64,000 nt of DNA from Leptobacterium flavescens (lineage in GTDB: Bacteria; Bacteroidota; Bacteroidia; Flavobacteriales; Flavobacteriaceae), in contig NZ_JAABOO010000002.1 in assembly GCF_010671605.1 (NCBI RefSeq), positions 124,001 to 188,000 of the forward strand. Direction: 5' to 3'. This document shows positions 26,275 to 35,723 of this stretch, piece after piece. Under the pieces are notes generated by a model. That model was not told where the DNA came from, searched no databases, and worked only from the letters and a program-made list of their open reading frames with translations. The stretch's first letter is position 1. Every line of letters starts with the position of its first letter. The position numbers and the translations under genes are program-made.

Positions 26275-26760
26275 TTAGAATTGATACCTGATCCCTAATG
26301 CAATATCGAAATCGAGATCGTCATTAAAGTCACTAAAACCAATTTCAGGCCTAAAATCCAGCGATATTAACAAGGGGATTTCAAAATTGTATTCTATTCC
26401 AATATCTCCGGCAATAAAAACGAAGGTCTCACTGTCGTCCGAACCGATAAAATCGTCGTCGAAGTCAACGTTTCCAATACCTCCACCGGCACCAACGTAC
26501 CAGTTAAAATTGCCATCCAGAGGAAATACCCATTGGTATAAACCGCTTAGACGGAAAGCGTTAAAATCATCGCCATCCCTCCAGCCAAGGCCGAATTCCA
26601 ACCTGTTGTTGTCGGTTAATCCTCTTTGATATGATATCTCTGCACCGAAGCCATCGCTATCTCCTAGACGAAGTCCCAATGCATTTTTTGATATCTGTTG
26701 TGCTGAAACAGAAAATGTTACCCCAATCGCTAATACAATAAATAAAAATAGTTTTTTCAT
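26275..26760 (-). CDS. Small outer-membrane beta-barrel protein
   Basis: This 161-residue protein has a signal peptide (1-20, ending VSAQ) and about eight amphipathic strands ending in a terminal aromatic residue (ALGIRYQF), as expected for an eight-stranded barrel recognised by BamA. Several acidic loops (GDSDGFGAE, NVDFDDDFIGSDDSE, FSDFNDDLDFD) could bind cations. I cannot assign a specific function. It is a single gene with its own terminator. Confidence 0.8.
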   Translation of the reverse strand: MKKLFLFIVLAIGVTFSVSAQQISKNALGLRLGDSDGFGAEISYQRGLTDNNRLEFGLGWRDGDDFNAFRLSGLYQWVFPLDGNFNWYVGAGGGIGNVDFDDDFIGSDDSETFVFIAGDIGIEYNFEIPLLISLDFRPEIGFSDFNDDLDFDIALGIRYQF

Positions 26761-26833
26761 ATGATAAGCTGTTTAATTATGAGTATAACGAATGCCCTGC
26801 TATTTAATTGCTATTTTTACAAAAAATAATTGG

Positions 26834-29743
26834 ATGATTTCCGAAAGGTCCCTGATAGAATTAAACTCGGATATTGAAGGAAAAGTATACTTCGATTCAC
26901 TTCATAAAAGCATATACGCCACAGACGCATCGGTTTACAGGAAAATACCTGCAGCTGTTATATACCCTAAAACAACAGAGGATATAGCGAAGATCATCGC
27001 CTTTGCAAAGGAGAATAAAACTTCAATAATTCCGAGAACCGCAGGAACATCCCTGGCGGGGCAATGTGTGGGCGAAGGAATAATAGTTGATGTCTCCAAA
27101 CACTTTAACCGTATTCTGCATCTCGATGAAAAAGAAAGGACCATTACCGTAGAACCGGGAGTGATACGGGATGAACTCAATCAATATCTCAAAGCCTTTG
27201 GCCTGTTCTTCGGACCGAATACTTCTACCTCTAACAGATGTATGATAGGAGGGATGGTAGGGAACAATTCCAGTGGAACCACCTCTATTCAATACGGGGT
27301 AACAAGAGATAAGGTAAAGGAAATAGAAGCTGTTCTGAGTGATGGCTCGACAGTTTTGTTTAAATCACTAAAGCAGGATGAGTTTTCCCGAAAGCTGGAG
27401 CAACAGGGGTTGGAAGGAGATATTTACAGAACACTTTACGGAGAACTATCGGCTACGGGAGTCAGAGAACAGATAGAAGATCATTTTCCTAAAAGCGGGA
27501 TCCACAGGAGAAACACGGGTTATGCCTTAGACAGCCTGATGGAGATGCAGCCTTTTTCTCAGGATGGTCAGGATCTTAACCTTTGTTCCCTGCTTGCGGG
27601 AAGTGAAGGAACCCTGGCGTTTACCACAAAGATCAAATTGCAACTGGACCTCCTACCTCCGGAGCACAGTGTGATGGTTGCCGCACATTTCGACAGTATA
27701 AGTAATTGCTGTAAAGCAGTGGTTCCGGTTATGAAGCACCATCTGAGCACCTGCGAGATGATGGACAAGGTAATTCTCGATTGTACTAAAAACAACAAGA
27801 CTCAACTACCCAATCGCTTTTTTATTCAGGGAGATCCCATGGCGATCCTTATGCTGGAATTAAGGGCTGATAGTGTAAAAGAACTGGAGGAAAAACGGGA
27901 TGCGCTGATAAAGACCCTGGAAGAGTCGGAACTAAGCTACGCATGGCCTTCATTATATGGAGAAGATATCAATAAAGCCATGGAGCTGCGCAAAGCCGGT
28001 CTCGGCTTGCTGGGAAATATAGTGGGAGACAGAAAAGCAGTGGCTTGTATTGAGGATACGGCTGTGGCCCTGGAAGACCTGTCACCTTATATCGATGAGT
28101 TTAGTGCCCTGATGGAGAGGTACGATCAACAAGCCGTTTATTACGCCCACGCCGGAGCAGGAGAACTTCATTTACGACCTATCCTCAATCTTAAAAAGAA
28201 AGAAGATATACAACTCTTCAGGAAAATAACCACGGAAGTAGCCGGACTGGTTAAGAAATACAAAGGATCTCTGAGCGGAGAGCATGGCGATGGTATTGTG
28301 CGGGGAGAATTTGTGGAAATGATGATAGGTGAGGAGAATTACAATATCCTCAAAAAGATCAAGAACGTATTTGATCCGGATGCGATCTTTAACCGGGGAA
28401 AAATTACCGATACGGCCCCGATGGATACTTCTCTGAGATATGAAGCCGACAGGGAAGAGCCGGAAATAGAGACCTTAATGGATTTTTCTGATTCCGAGGG
28501 AATACTGAGAGCTGCTGAAAAGTGTAACGGAAGCGGGGATTGCCGAAAGACAGAAGTGTCTGCCGGAGCCATGTGTCCCAGTTATCACGCTACCAAGGAT
28601 GAAAAAGATACCACCCGGGCAAGGGCAAATGCCCTCAGGGAATTCCTGACGAATTCCGATCGCAGCAACAGGTTTGATCATCCGGAGCTTAAAGAAGTAT
28701 TGGATCTTTGTATCAGTTGTAAAGCCTGTGGAAGTGAATGTCCCAGTAATGTTGATATGGCTACCATAAAGGCAGAGTTTCTCTATCAGTACCACAAATC
28801 GAATAAAGCTCCTTTCAGGGATCGTTTTTTTGCAGATAACAGTAAGTGGAATGCAAGAGCTTCCGGCTTTCGGGCCCTAAGCAATGCACTCTTTACTAAC
28901 GAACTTACCTCTAAGCTGATCAAAAAAACTTTTGGGATCCACCCGAAAAGGAGGCTTCCTGCAGTGAATAAAACGGATTTTAAAGCTTTGGTGAAGAATG
29001 TAAGTCCATCAGATCCCGCTAAAGTAAAGCCAATATTATTTATCGATGAATTTACCCGTTATCTGGATACAGATATAGGTAAGGACGCTATAGAATTGCT
29101 CAATGGCCTTGGCTATGAAGTGGAGATCTTTTACGGTGACAGCGGACGTAGCCTTATTTCCAAGGGTTTTCTGGATAAAGCAAAAGCAATTGCCGATAAA
29201 AATGTTGAAGCACTCAGTATAAAGATAGATGAGAACAGGCCGTTAATTGGAATAGAGCCTTCTGCTATTTTGAGTTTCAGGGATGAGTATTTACGCCTGT
29301 GTAAAGATAAGGAGGAGGCGAATCATATTGCCGGACACAGCCTTCTGATAGAAGAGTTCCTGGCTTCGGAATTCGAAAAAGGAGTTATTTCTGCTTCTCA
29401 GTTCAGCAGTAGTTCCAAAACAGTCAAGATCCATAATCACTGTCACCAGAAGGCACTTTCACATCAGAAGCACACTTTCGATATGCTTAATATCCCGGAG
29501 AATTTTAAAGTTTCTATTATTAATTCGGGCTGCTGTGGAATGGCGGGCTCCTTCGGATATGAAAAAGAACACTACGAGGTGAGCATGAAGATAGGGGAAA
29601 CCCGATTGTTTCCTGCAATCCGTAAGTCATCTGAAGAAACGGTAATTGCTGCCAATGGTACGAGTTGCAGGCATCAGATCGAAGATGGTACAAAGAGGAA
29701 GGCTCTGCATCCGGTAAGTATTTTAAAGGAAGCCCTGAAATAG
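26834..29743 (+). CDS. FAD- and Fe-S-dependent oxidoreductase (D-lactate dehydrogenase / GlcD-GlpC-like fusion)
   Basis: This 969-residue fusion starts at the ATG at 26834; an earlier in-frame start would add 14 residues unlike the family. It has an FAD_binding_4 domain (IIPRTAGTSLAGQ, GGMVGNNSSGTTSIQYG) and an FAD-oxidase C domain with the HAGAGELHLRP and SGEHGDGIVRG motifs. Two 4Fe-4S segments follow (CNGSGDCRK...MCPS and CISCKACGSECPSNVD), then C-terminal CCG-type segments (HNHCHQKAL, NSGCCGMAGSFGYE). Relatives oxidise D-lactate or other 2-hydroxyacids and pass electrons to the quinone pool. D-2-hydroxyglutarate is also possible. Its stop lies 4 bp from the convergent phosphoesterase gene. 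Confidence 0.92.
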   Translation: MISERSLIELNSDIEGKVYFDSLHKSIYATDASVYRKIPAAVIYPKTTEDIAKIIAFAKENKTSIIPRTAGTSLAGQCVGEGIIVDVSKHFNRILHLDEKERTITVEPGVIRDELNQYLKAFGLFFGPNTSTSNRCMIGGMVGNNSSGTTSIQYGVTRDKVKEIEAVLSDGSTVLFKSLKQDEFSRKLEQQGLEGDIYRTLYGELSATGVREQIEDHFPKSGIHRRNTGYALDSLMEMQPFSQDGQDLNLCSLLAGSEGTLAFTTKIKLQLDLLPPEHSVMVAAHFDSISNCCKAVVPVMKHHLSTCEMMDKVILDCTKNNKTQLPNRFFIQGDPMAILMLELRADSVKELEEKRDALIKTLEESELSYAWPSLYGEDINKAMELRKAGLGLLGNIVGDRKAVACIEDTAVALEDLSPYIDEFSALMERYDQQAVYYAHAGAGELHLRPILNLKKKEDIQLFRKITTEVAGLVKKYKGSLSGEHGDGIVRGEFVEMMIGEENYNILKKIKNVFDPDAIFNRGKITDTAPMDTSLRYEADREEPEIETLMDFSDSEGILRAAEKCNGSGDCRKTEVSAGAMCPSYHATKDEKDTTRARANALREFLTNSDRSNRFDHPELKEVLDLCISCKACGSECPSNVDMATIKAEFLYQYHKSNKAPFRDRFFADNSKWNARASGFRALSNALFTNELTSKLIKKTFGIHPKRRLPAVNKTDFKALVKNVSPSDPAKVKPILFIDEFTRYLDTDIGKDAIELLNGLGYEVEIFYGDSGRSLISKGFLDKAKAIADKNVEALSIKIDENRPLIGIEPSAILSFRDEYLRLCKDKEEANHIAGHSLLIEEFLASEFEKGVISASQFSSSSKTVKIHNHCHQKALSHQKHTFDMLNIPENFKVSIINSGCCGMAGSFGYEKEHYEVSMKIGETRLFPAIRKSSEETVIAANGTSCRHQIEDGTKRKALHPVSILKEALK

Positions 29744-29747
29744 AGTG

Positions 29748-30578
29748 TTATTTTTTTCCGGTAATGGTGATCGCGGCAAGCAATTCTTTATAATCCATTA
29801 CCTTCAGGTCTTCGTCGGAATAGAAAGGACTTAGTTTATCCTCACTGTAATGATAGAGTTCCCAGCGTTTGTTATGATATTCCAGGGAGGTGAGGTTTTC
29901 CACCCAATCTCCGCTATTCAGATATAAGCAGGTTCCGTTCTTATTGACCTTACGTACCATTTCCGGTTGATGAATATGTCCGCAGACCACATATTTATAA
30001 CCATTCTCTATGGCCAGGTCGGCCGCTACTTTTTCAAAATCATTAATGTACTTGACTGCTTTTTTAACACTGTTCTTTATTTTTTTGGAAAGAGAATACT
30101 TTTCCCGGCCGAGTTTTACCAGCCACCAGTTAATAAGCCGGTTCAGAAGGATCAGAAAGTCGTAGCCCCATCCGCCCAGTTTGGCGATCCACTTGGTATG
30201 ATGAACAGAGGCATCAAAAACATCTCCGTGAAAAAACCAGGCTTTCTTCCCATCCATCTCCAGTACCAGCTTGTCAAGTACATGAATATTCCCCATGGTA
30301 ATATCGCTGAACTTGCGGAGCATCTCATCGTGGTTCCCGGTAATATAGAACACTTCCGTTCCTTTGGTTGACAGATCTATGATCTTTTTAATGACCCTGA
30401 GATGGGATTTCGGGAAATACCTTTTTCTGAATTGCCAGATATCGATGATATCGCCGTTGAGGATCAGTTTTTTCGGATTGATGCTACTGAGATAGGATAG
30501 CAGCTCGTCTGCATGACATCCGTAGGTACCCAAATGCACATCCGAAATTACAACCGTTTCTATTTTGCGTTTTTTCAA
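29748..30578 (-). CDS. UDP-2,3-diacylglucosamine diphosphatase-like metallophosphoesterase (LpxH-like)
   Basis: This is a 276-residue calcineurin-like phosphoesterase. Metal-binding motifs appear in order: ISDVHLG, GDIIDIW, GNHDE, H(G)DVFD and GHIHQPE. The UDP-diacylglucosamine pyrophosphatase LpxH cleaves UDP-2,3-diacylglucosamine in lipid A synthesis; this protein matches the clade commonly annotated that way but could act on another nucleotide-lipid. No ATG fits: the frame offers TTG at 30578 (protein begins KKRKIETVVISDVHLG) and TTG at 30611. I chose 30578 because the fold starts immediately after it. Confidence 0.85.
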   Translation of the reverse strand: MKKRKIETVVISDVHLGTYGCHADELLSYLSSINPKKLILNGDIIDIWQFRKRYFPKSHLRVIKKIIDLSTKGTEVFYITGNHDEMLRKFSDITMGNIHVLDKLVLEMDGKKAWFFHGDVFDASVHHTKWIAKLGGWGYDFLILLNRLINWWLVKLGREKYSLSKKIKNSVKKAVKYINDFEKVAADLAIENGYKYVVCGHIHQPEMVRKVNKNGTCLYLNSGDWVENLTSLEYHNKRWELYHYSEDKLSPFYSDEDLKVMDYKELLAAITITGKK

Positions 30579-30799
30579 ACTATTAAGGTTTTTACAAAAT
30601 AAATAAGCCAAGATTATCGGATAATTAAGAACAGATTAAATATGTGTCAGTTGAGTGTTAAAAAAACATCAACCGGACTTTTCTACCTGCATTTTCATAG
30701 ATGTAAATGCTATATAAATTAAGGCTTTGCTTTTCAGGTTAAAAGAAGTTTTTTACCTTCGCCAGTGATTCGAAACCCGACTTAATGTAAACAAATACT

Positions 30800-31864
30800 A
30801 TGGCAGGAAATTCTTTTGGTAAGCTTTTTAAACTCACCACCTTTGGTGAATCCCACGGGAAAGCAATAGGCGGGATCATAGATGGATGTCCTGCAGGCCT
30901 TCAGTTAGACCTGGATGCCGTGCAACAGGACCTGGATCGCAGAAAGCCCGGGCAGTCAGCCATAGTAACTCAACGAAAGGAGAGTGATACCGTACAGTTC
31001 CTCAGCGGGATCTTCGAAGGAAAGACCACGGGAACCCCGATTGGTTTTATAATCCACAATGAGGACCAGAAATCCAAAGATTATTCCCATATAGAGAACA
31101 GCTACAGGCCCAGTCACGCCGACTATGTATACGATCAGAAATACGGCTTCAGGGATTACAGAGGTGGCGGAAGAAGTTCTGCCAGAGAAACAGCCAGCAG
31201 GGTAGTAGCCGGTGCAATTGCCAAACAATTACTCAATACCATAGAAATAAAGGCTTATGTTTCTGCCGTGGGAGAGATCAGTCTGGATAAGGACCATAAT
31301 GAGATCGACCTTCAGAATATAGAAAGCAATATTGTGCGTTGCCCGGATACCGGGACCGCAGCAAAAATGGAGCAATATATCAAGGAGATCCGCAAGCAGG
31401 GAGATACGGTTGGTGGTGTGGTGAGCTGTGTAATTAAAAATGTACCCATAGGCCTGGGAGAGCCGGTTTTTGATAAGCTGCATGCAGAATTGGGGAAAGC
31501 CATGCTTTCCATTAATGCGGTTAAAGGATTTGAATACGGCAGCGGATTTGAAGGAGCTGCTATGAAAGGAAGTGAGCATAACGACCTTTATAATGCCGAC
31601 GGGACCACAAAGACCAATTACTCCGGCGGGATCCAGGGAGGTATCAGCAACGGGATGGATATTTACTTTAATGTTGCATTTAAACCCGTAGCTACTTTAA
31701 TTCAGGAACAAACCACTATAAATAAAGAAGGAGAATATGTGCAAATGCAGGGGAAAGGACGTCATGATCCCTGTGTGGTACCCAGAGCTGTGCCTATAGT
31801 AGAAGCAATGGCAGCTCTTGTACTGGCAGACTATCATCTCCTGGACAAAGTGGCCAAGCAGTAG
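30800..31864 (+). CDS. aroC: Chorismate synthase
   Basis: This 354-residue enzyme makes chorismate from 5-enolpyruvylshikimate-3-phosphate with reduced FMN, the last common step to aromatic amino acids. The signatures are [18 protein letters not shown] near the start, [19 protein letters not shown], and the C-terminal [18 protein letters not shown]. Length is normal. The upstream region has TTG (30727-30729) and TACCTTCG (30754-30761), a near match to the promoter consensus but with a long 24-bp spacer. The 179-residue membrane protein follows 16 bp after the stop. Confidence 0.97.
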   Translation: MAGNSFGKLFKLTTFGESHGKAIGGIIDGCPAGLQLDLDAVQQDLDRRKPGQSAIVTQRKESDTVQFLSGIFEGKTTGTPIGFIIHNEDQKSKDYSHIENSYRPSHADYVYDQKYGFRDYRGGGRSSARETASRVVAGAIAKQLLNTIEIKAYVSAVGEISLDKDHNEIDLQNIESNIVRCPDTGTAAKMEQYIKEIRKQGDTVGGVVSCVIKNVPIGLGEPVFDKLHAELGKAMLSINAVKGFEYGSGFEGAAMKGSEHNDLYNADGTTKTNYSGGIQGGISNGMDIYFNVAFKPVATLIQEQTTINKEGEYVQMQGKGRHDPCVVPRAVPIVEAMAALVLADYHLLDKVAKQ

Positions 31865-31880
31865 AAACCACGGTTTACGC

Positions 31881-32420
31881 ATGAGATTTAAAAGCATAAA
31901 ATTCAAAAGAATATATTGGTTGTTTCTTTTGGTACCCTTTGGGTTACTGACACTTTTTTATCAGCCCGACACCGAGATCAGCAGATATCCTGATCACGAG
32001 ATTGTCAATATAAACAGGCATGCAACTTTTGTAGCCCTGGGAATATTCGTTACCTGTGTTATTGCCATCCTGCTTTTTAACTATTTTGAGACCCGGATAC
32101 GGAGATGGACGACCCTGAACCGTTTTTTTCTTCCGGGCGGACTTTTTCTGTTGTTCTTTATGTTCCTCTACTGGAAAGAAGCTTTTGCAACACATATTAT
32201 GAAAGTAAATGAGAACAACAAGAATACAAACATACAATGGTACAACGGTACGCTGAATTACGAGTTTCCGGATGACCACAAATTAAACGGCTATTGCTTT
32301 GTGCATATCGATGATAAAGGCTATTTGACTGTTAAAAAGGAAAAAATAAAAGTCATCTCAGGGAAATTTTGTAAAATTGAGTTAATAAAAGGGAATTTGA
32401 ACTACTACTATGTAAATTAA
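31881..32420 (+). CDS. Membrane protein of unknown function
   Basis: The start is taken at ATG 31881 (MRFKSIKFKRIYW), 16 bp after the aroC stop; the frame stays open upstream but there overlaps aroC. The 179-residue product has three hydrophobic segments (about residues 11-27, 49-67 and 82-99) and a soluble C-terminal part of about 75 residues that ends in aromatic residues (LNYYYVN). I do not recognise the family. It may be cotranscribed with aroC, and the symporter gene starts 36 bp later. Confidence 0.7.
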   Translation: MRFKSIKFKRIYWLFLLVPFGLLTLFYQPDTEISRYPDHEIVNINRHATFVALGIFVTCVIAILLFNYFETRIRRWTTLNRFFLPGGLFLLFFMFLYWKEAFATHIMKVNENNKNTNIQWYNGTLNYEFPDDHKLNGYCFVHIDDKGYLTVKKEKIKVISGKFCKIELIKGNLNYYYVN

Positions 32421-32456
32421 GATCCCGTAATCAGACTATAAACTAAAAAAGTATTT

Positions 32457-33785
32457 ATGAAAAAACTGGCACTACACTGGCAGATCATTATTGGAATGTT
32501 GTTAGGTCTTTTCTTTGGATTTGGCATGACGTATGTAGATGGGGGAAAAGGTTTTGTTATCGATTGGATAAAACCGTTCGGAGACATTTTTGTCAACCTT
32601 CTTAAACTTATCGCAATTCCTCTTATCATCGCTTCCCTGATCAAAGGGATCTCAGATCTGAAAGACATATCCAAATTCAAAGCCATAGGTGGCCGTACTA
32701 TTGTAACTTATATCGTAACCACTGTAGTAGCCATTTCCATCGGACTTCTTATCGTAAATACACTTCAACCGGGTAACGGGATCTCACCCGATACTATTGA
32801 GAAATTAACAGACACCTATGCCGGGAATGAGAAAATTGCCGAGCGTATGGATCAGGCTTCACAGCAACAGAGTAGCGGACCACTTCAGTTCCTGGTAGAT
32901 ATGGTTCCGAGTAACTTCTTTGCAGCAGCTTCCGAGAACAGGAATATGCTTCAGGTGATCTTCTTTACCATCATCTTTGGTATTTCCCTTCTTTTAATAG
33001 GAGAGAAGAACGCCAAGCCCTTAAAAGGTTTTTTCGATTCGCTTAATGATGTAGTACTTAAAATGGTAGACCTTATCATGCTTACTGCACCTGTAGCCGT
33101 TTTTGCTTTACTGGCAAATGTAGTGGTGTCTTCGGACGACCCGGATATTCTTCTGGCTTTATTGAAGTACGCACTGAATGTTGTACTGGGGCTTCTGTTG
33201 ATGGTAGTATTCTACAGTATTATTGTTTCTACCATGGTGAAGAAAAACCCGTTCTGGTTCCTTAAAAAACTAAGCCCTGCTCAATTACTGGCCTTTTCTA
33301 CCAGTTCAAGTGCAGCTACGCTTCCGGTGACTATGGAAAGAGTAGAAGAGCATATTGGTGTGGATAAGGAAGTTTCCAGTTTTGTATTACCCGTAGGAGC
33401 TACCATAAATATGGATGGTACCAGTTTATATCAGGCAGTTGCAGCCGTGTTTATTATGCAGGTATTGTGGCCTGAGGGTCTGGTGTTCAGTAATCAGCTC
33501 ACTATTATCCTTACTGCTTTACTTGCATCTATCGGTTCTGCAGCGGTTCCCGGTGCGGGAATGGTAATGCTGGTTATTGTATTGGATGCCGTTGGTTTTC
33601 CAAGTGATAAACTCGCCATAGGTCTTGCACTTATCTTTGCGGTAGATCGTCCTTTAGACATGCTGAGGACCACTATTAATGTTACGGGAGATGCTACTGT
33701 GTCTATGCTTGTGGCTAAAAGTGTTGGAAAATTAGGGAAGCCCAACGTAAAAGAATGGGATGATCACTACGATGAGGTAAAATAA
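32457..33785 (+). CDS. Dicarboxylate/amino acid:cation symporter (GltP/DctA family)
   Basis: This 442-residue inner-membrane carrier of the DAACS family imports glutamate, aspartate or C4-dicarboxylates with Na+ or H+. The serine-rich re-entrant loop STSSSAATLPVTM and the second hairpin motif GATINMDGTSLYQAVAAVFI are intact, as is DRPLDMLRTTINVTGD in the last helix. The first gene of the ATP-grasp/formylglutamate-hydrolase operon starts 83 bp downstream, so it may supply glutamate-like substrate to that pathway (inference). Confidence 0.93.
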   Translation: MKKLALHWQIIIGMLLGLFFGFGMTYVDGGKGFVIDWIKPFGDIFVNLLKLIAIPLIIASLIKGISDLKDISKFKAIGGRTIVTYIVTTVVAISIGLLIVNTLQPGNGISPDTIEKLTDTYAGNEKIAERMDQASQQQSSGPLQFLVDMVPSNFFAAASENRNMLQVIFFTIIFGISLLLIGEKNAKPLKGFFDSLNDVVLKMVDLIMLTAPVAVFALLANVVVSSDDPDILLALLKYALNVVLGLLLMVVFYSIIVSTMVKKNPFWFLKKLSPAQLLAFSTSSSAATLPVTMERVEEHIGVDKEVSSFVLPVGATINMDGTSLYQAVAAVFIMQVLWPEGLVFSNQLTIILTALLASIGSAAVPGAGMVMLVIVLDAVGFPSDKLAIGLALIFAVDRPLDMLRTTINVTGDATVSMLVAKSVGKLGKPNVKEWDDHYDEVK

Positions 33786-33868
33786 TAGCTCAGAGCTAAA
33801 ATAAACTTGCAGTTATATTATTTTTTGTATTACTTTAAAAAAGTATTACCAACCAAACTTTTTTTGTA

Positions 33869-34900
33869 ATGAACATTTGTTTTTTAATGTATCCCTGGGA
33901 GGAGATCGACCCTGAAAATGATACTTCATTAGCACTGATACACGAATGTGCCAAACGGGGCCACGGAGTAGTTTTATGTACTCCCTCAAACCTGACTATC
34001 AGAAACAGTATAACCAATGCATTCTGTACGGTTGTAAATAAGATGGATAAGGTTCCCAGTTCGTTAAAATCCTTTTACAAAAAAGCTACCCTAAGAGAAG
34101 AAATGCTTCCTCTGGCAGGTTTTGACGTGATCTTTATGCGAGCCAATCCTCCTCTGGATCCGTTGATGCTTAATTTCCTGGATTCCGTTAAAGATGATGT
34201 CTTTATTGTTAATTCTTTACAGGGAGTGCGGGAAGCAAATAACAAATTGTATACAGCTGCCTTTGAGGATCCGAATAATGATATTATTCCGGTAACTCAT
34301 GTTTCCAAGAACAAAAGATATCTTATCAGGCAGATCAAGGAATCTTCATCAGACCGGATGATCCTGAAACCTTTAAACGGTTTTGGAGGTTCGGGGGTGA
34401 TCCTGATAGAAAAATCGGCTATGTCGAGTATTAACTCCCTGCTGGATTTTTATATCGCTAATGCCGACGGTACTTCCAATTATGTGATCCTTCAGGAGTA
34501 TATTGAAGGGGCAGATATGGGCGATGTGCGTATCCTGATCCTTAACGGGAAGCCTATTGGGGCCATGAAAAGAGTTCCGGGCAATGATGATCACAGGTCG
34601 AATGTAACAGCCGGAGGATCGGTACAGCGCCATACGCTTACCAGGAAAGAAAAAGAACTTTGTAAACATATCGGACCGAAACTGGTAAAGGACGGCCTTT
34701 ATTTTGTGGGAATAGATGTAATAGGCGGAAAGCTCATAGAGGTAAATGTGATGAGCCCGGGAGGAATTACCTATATCAACAAGGTAAACAAGGTCAGGTT
34801 ACAGGAAAAGGTAATCGATTTTGTAGAGAGCCAGGTACATGAAAAGACCAGGGCTTTCGACAGGATAGCTAAACTCAGAAAAACAGTAGAAGATGCGTAA
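33869..34900 (+). CDS. Glutathione-synthetase-like ATP-grasp ligase
   Basis: This 343-residue ATP-grasp enzyme is closest in pattern to bacterial glutathione synthetase: MRANPPLD (90-97), ATP-binding KPLNGFGGSGV (167-177), GDVRILILNGKPIGAMKRVP (from 218), RSNVTAGGS (243-251), and metal ligands in GIDVIGGKLIEVNVMSPGG (D283, E291, N293). Ligands of this type join a carboxylate to an amino group. No gamma-glutamylcysteine ligase is present, so a glutathione role is not assured. It overlaps the next gene by 8 bp. The group with an N-formylglutamate-hydrolase-like and a DUF1704 carboxypeptidase-like enzyme suggests that it makes an amide that these partners process. Confidence 0.87.
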   Translation: MNICFLMYPWEEIDPENDTSLALIHECAKRGHGVVLCTPSNLTIRNSITNAFCTVVNKMDKVPSSLKSFYKKATLREEMLPLAGFDVIFMRANPPLDPLMLNFLDSVKDDVFIVNSLQGVREANNKLYTAAFEDPNNDIIPVTHVSKNKRYLIRQIKESSSDRMILKPLNGFGGSGVILIEKSAMSSINSLLDFYIANADGTSNYVILQEYIEGADMGDVRILILNGKPIGAMKRVPGNDDHRSNVTAGGSVQRHTLTRKEKELCKHIGPKLVKDGLYFVGIDVIGGKLIEVNVMSPGGITYINKVNKVRLQEKVIDFVESQVHEKTRAFDRIAKLRKTVEDA

Positions 34901-35723
34901 ACTGGCTGTAGACGATATGATTTCCCTTATTGAGAACGGGGAAAGCTTTGAAGCTGTGGCCGATGATTATTCTTTTACGCTGAAAATAGATAAGTACGTT
35001 CCTTATGTCTGCGGAGCGGTTCACGACGGGCATCAGTTCAGGAAATCCCTTTGGGAGAACTGCCTTCATTCCGAATACGATCGCTGGTATGAGGAAGATC
35101 CCTGTACAAAGGAAATGGTAGCCGGATACCCTATTATAATTGCCGGTTGTGATTCCCGTTTTGAATACGATCTGAACAGGGGCCCGGAAAATGCAATTTA
35201 TGAAGATGCCTGGGGAAAGCAATTGTGGAAAAAGCCACTAAGCGATAAAGAAAAACAGGAGAGTTTAAACAAGCACTCCAATTTCTACAGACTTGTACAT
35301 GCCCTTATCGGGAAACTCGAAAAAGATTTCGGGCAGGTCATTGTATATGATATGCATAGTTATAACTGGAAACGATGGGAAAGGGAAGTACCCGTCTGGA
35401 ACCTGGGAACTGCCAATATAGATAATGAACGCTTCGGAGAAGCCGTAGAGGATTGGAGCAGGAGTCTGGGGGCGATGAAATTGCCCAACGGGATCGTTTC
35501 CACCTCTAAGATCAACGATACTTTCCAGGGAAATGGCTACTTTTTAAAGTATATTACGTCAAATTTTAAAAATACCCTGGTCCTGGCTACCGAAATAGCA
35601 AAAGTTTATTGCGACGAATACGACTATGTAATCTACCCGGAAGTAGTACGGGCGGTAAAGAATGAATTGGCGGTTAGAATTGAGGAACACGCCTTAAAAT
35701 TTTATAAAAGATTGAGCAAATGA
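34893..35723 (+). CDS. N-formylglutamate amidohydrolase family protein
   Basis: This 276-residue zinc hydrolase of the FGase family has metal-site-like H44/H47 (VHDGHQ), the DSRFEYDLNRGPE motif (87-99) and the conserved DMHSY (153-157). Characterised members cleave N-formyl-L-glutamate to formate and glutamate at the end of histidine degradation. No hut genes are nearby here, so a different amide substrate is likely. It overlaps the ATP-grasp gene by 8 bp and the DUF1704 gene by 4 bp (ATGA), a sign of translational coupling. Confidence 0.88.
   Translation: MRKLAVDDMISLIENGESFEAVADDYSFTLKIDKYVPYVCGAVHDGHQFRKSLWENCLHSEYDRWYEEDPCTKEMVAGYPIIIAGCDSRFEYDLNRGPENAIYEDAWGKQLWKKPLSDKEKQESLNKHSNFYRLVHALIGKLEKDFGQVIVYDMHSYNWKRWEREVPVWNLGTANIDNERFGEAVEDWSRSLGAMKLPNGIVSTSKINDTFQGNGYFLKYITSNFKNTLVLATEIAKVYCDEYDYVIYPEVVRAVKNELAVRIEEHALKFYKRLSK

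Noticed and set aside
31818-31880. 21-codon extension of the membrane protein into aroC
   Set aside because: It overlaps the conserved aroC C-terminus; the ATG at 31881 follows the aroC stop and begins a natural membrane-protein N-terminus.
33786-33868. Short TAGCT-CAG-AGCTA hairpin after the symporter
   Set aside because: The stem is only 5 bp with no T run, too weak to call a terminator between the symporter and the ligase operon.
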